Translations under genes and position numbers: made by a program | Shown here: positions 25,191-25,686 of the stretch, piece by piece | How the letters are laid out: every line of letters begins with the position of its first letter | Position numbering within the stretch: position 1 is the stretch's first letter | Assembly: GCA_947645965.1 (NCBI GenBank) | Contig: CANSES010000014.1 | Location: forward strand, 1 to 25,686 | Direction of reading: 5' to 3' | Source of the DNA: an uncultured Enterorhabdus sp. | GTDB taxonomy: Bacteria; Actinomycetota; Coriobacteriia; Coriobacteriales; Eggerthellaceae | DNA length: 25,686 nt | Notes under the pieces: generated by a model | Told to the model about the DNA's origin: nothing | Seen by the model: only the letters and a program-made list of their open reading frames with translations | Database searches by the model: none

Positions 25191-25686
25191 TTAGGCGGGC
25201 TTGCGGGCCACGTGCACCGCCGCGATGCCGCCCGTGTAGTTCTTCCAGGTCACGTCGGTGAAGCCGACCTCGCGCATCAGGTCGGCCAGACCCTCCTGGT
25301 CGGGGAAGGCCTTGATGGACTTCGCCAGGTACACGAAGCCCTCCTTGTCGCCGGTGATGAGGCCGCCCCAGAAGGGGATCAGGTGGCGCAGGTAGAAGTG
25401 GTACAGCGCCCGCCACGCCCCGTTCGGCGGCGTGGAGAACTCCAGGCACACCAGCGACCCGCCCGGGCGCAGAACGCGGAACATCTCGGCCAGGGCGCGG
25501 GGACGGTCGGGCATGTTGCGGATGCCGTAGGCCATGGTGATGACGTCGTAGCTGCCCTCGGTGTAGGGGATGTTCTGGGCGTCCACCACCTCGAAGTCGA
25601 TGGGCACCCCGGCGCCGTCGCCCTCGTCGATGTGCATGCGGGCCACGTCCAGCATCTCGGGCACCAGGTCGGTGCACTGGATGTGG
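25191..25686 (-). CDS. menG: Demethylmenaquinone methyltransferase, C-terminal part (5' truncated by window edge)
   Basis: The minus-strand frame is open to the window edge and gives 165 residues of the UbiE/MenG family. The SAM-binding motifs II and III are seen as DFEVVDAQNIPYTEGSYDVITMAYGIRNMPDR and EMFRVLRPGGSLVCLEFS. These are followed by the family signature around FYLRHLIPFWGG and the C-terminal WKNYTGGIAAVHVARK. It methylates demethylmenaquinone to menaquinone at the membrane. The glycine-rich motif I lies outside the window. Menaquinone is the expected electron carrier for the dms-like reductase on the other strand. An in-frame GTG at 25664 is internal, not the true start. Confidence 0.93.
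   Translation of the reverse strand, partial: HIQCTDLVPEMLDVARMHIDEGDGAGVPIDFEVVDAQNIPYTEGSYDVITMAYGIRNMPDRPRALAEMFRVLRPGGSLVCLEFSTPPNGAWRALYHFYLRHLIPFWGGLITGDKEGFVYLAKSIKAFPDQEGLADLMREVGFTDVTWKNYTGGIAAVHVARKPA

Overview
The window is GC-rich, densely coded chromosomal DNA. Gene content points to an anaerobic gut actinobacterium of the Coriobacteriia, most likely Eggerthellaceae. The pointers are a formate-tetrahydrofolate branch with a separate cyclodeaminase, a TsaB-RimI-TsaD fusion, a molybdopterin oxidoreductase of the DMSO-reductase family with its own chaperone, NrfD-type membrane subunits, and menaquinone biosynthesis. The family assignment is an inference from gene content and protein style, not from a marker gene.

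Layout, left to right. (1) 1-2975, one-carbon block: the 3' end of formate-tetrahydrofolate ligase (fhs) with a strong terminator, then fchA, folD and a formate/nitrite-type channel. FolD has lost the lysine and glutamine needed for cyclohydrolase activity, which fits the separate FchA next to it. A 14-bp stem covers the ribosome-binding site of the channel gene. (2) 3145-6442, tRNA t6A block: tsaE, probably leaderless, then an 88-nt inverted-repeat element, then a TsaB-RimI-TsaD triple fusion with a short palindromic repeat captured in its linker. (3) 6498-15062, complete potassium system kdpFABC plus kdpDE. It has 11-bp-phased CTTAAT boxes in the promoter, a seven-unit 13-nt tandem array between kdpB and kdpC, and identical 14-nt leaders before kdpD and kdpE. 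(4) 15274-17700, a compact operon of an orphan NrfD-like membrane protein, a YtrA-type GntR regulator and a slipin (SPFH protein), with nested and overlapping starts. (5) 17701-24287, an anaerobic respiratory operon: a four-box symmetric operator, a Tat-exported DmsA-like catalytic subunit, a four-cluster Fe-S subunit and an NrfD/PsrC membrane subunit. After a terminator come two small genes (a membrane protein with two repeated C-x4-C-x4-C-H motifs and a predicted di-heme cytochrome b) and a TorD-type chaperone. (6) 24312-25686, minus strand: a DUF5685-like protein behind the truncated menaquinone methyltransferase menG/ubiE.

How it fits together: formate is imported or exported and activated on tetrahydrofolate. 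Menaquinone (MenG) carries electrons to the Dms-like reductase through its NrfD subunit. The small cytochrome-like pair is the least familiar part and may be an extra electron-transfer branch between menaquinol and the outside of the membrane. Half-sites resembling those of the dms operator occur upstream of the NrfD-GntR-slipin operon, so the GntR protein is a candidate common regulator. No RNA genes, CRISPR arrays, insertion sequences or phage genes were seen.
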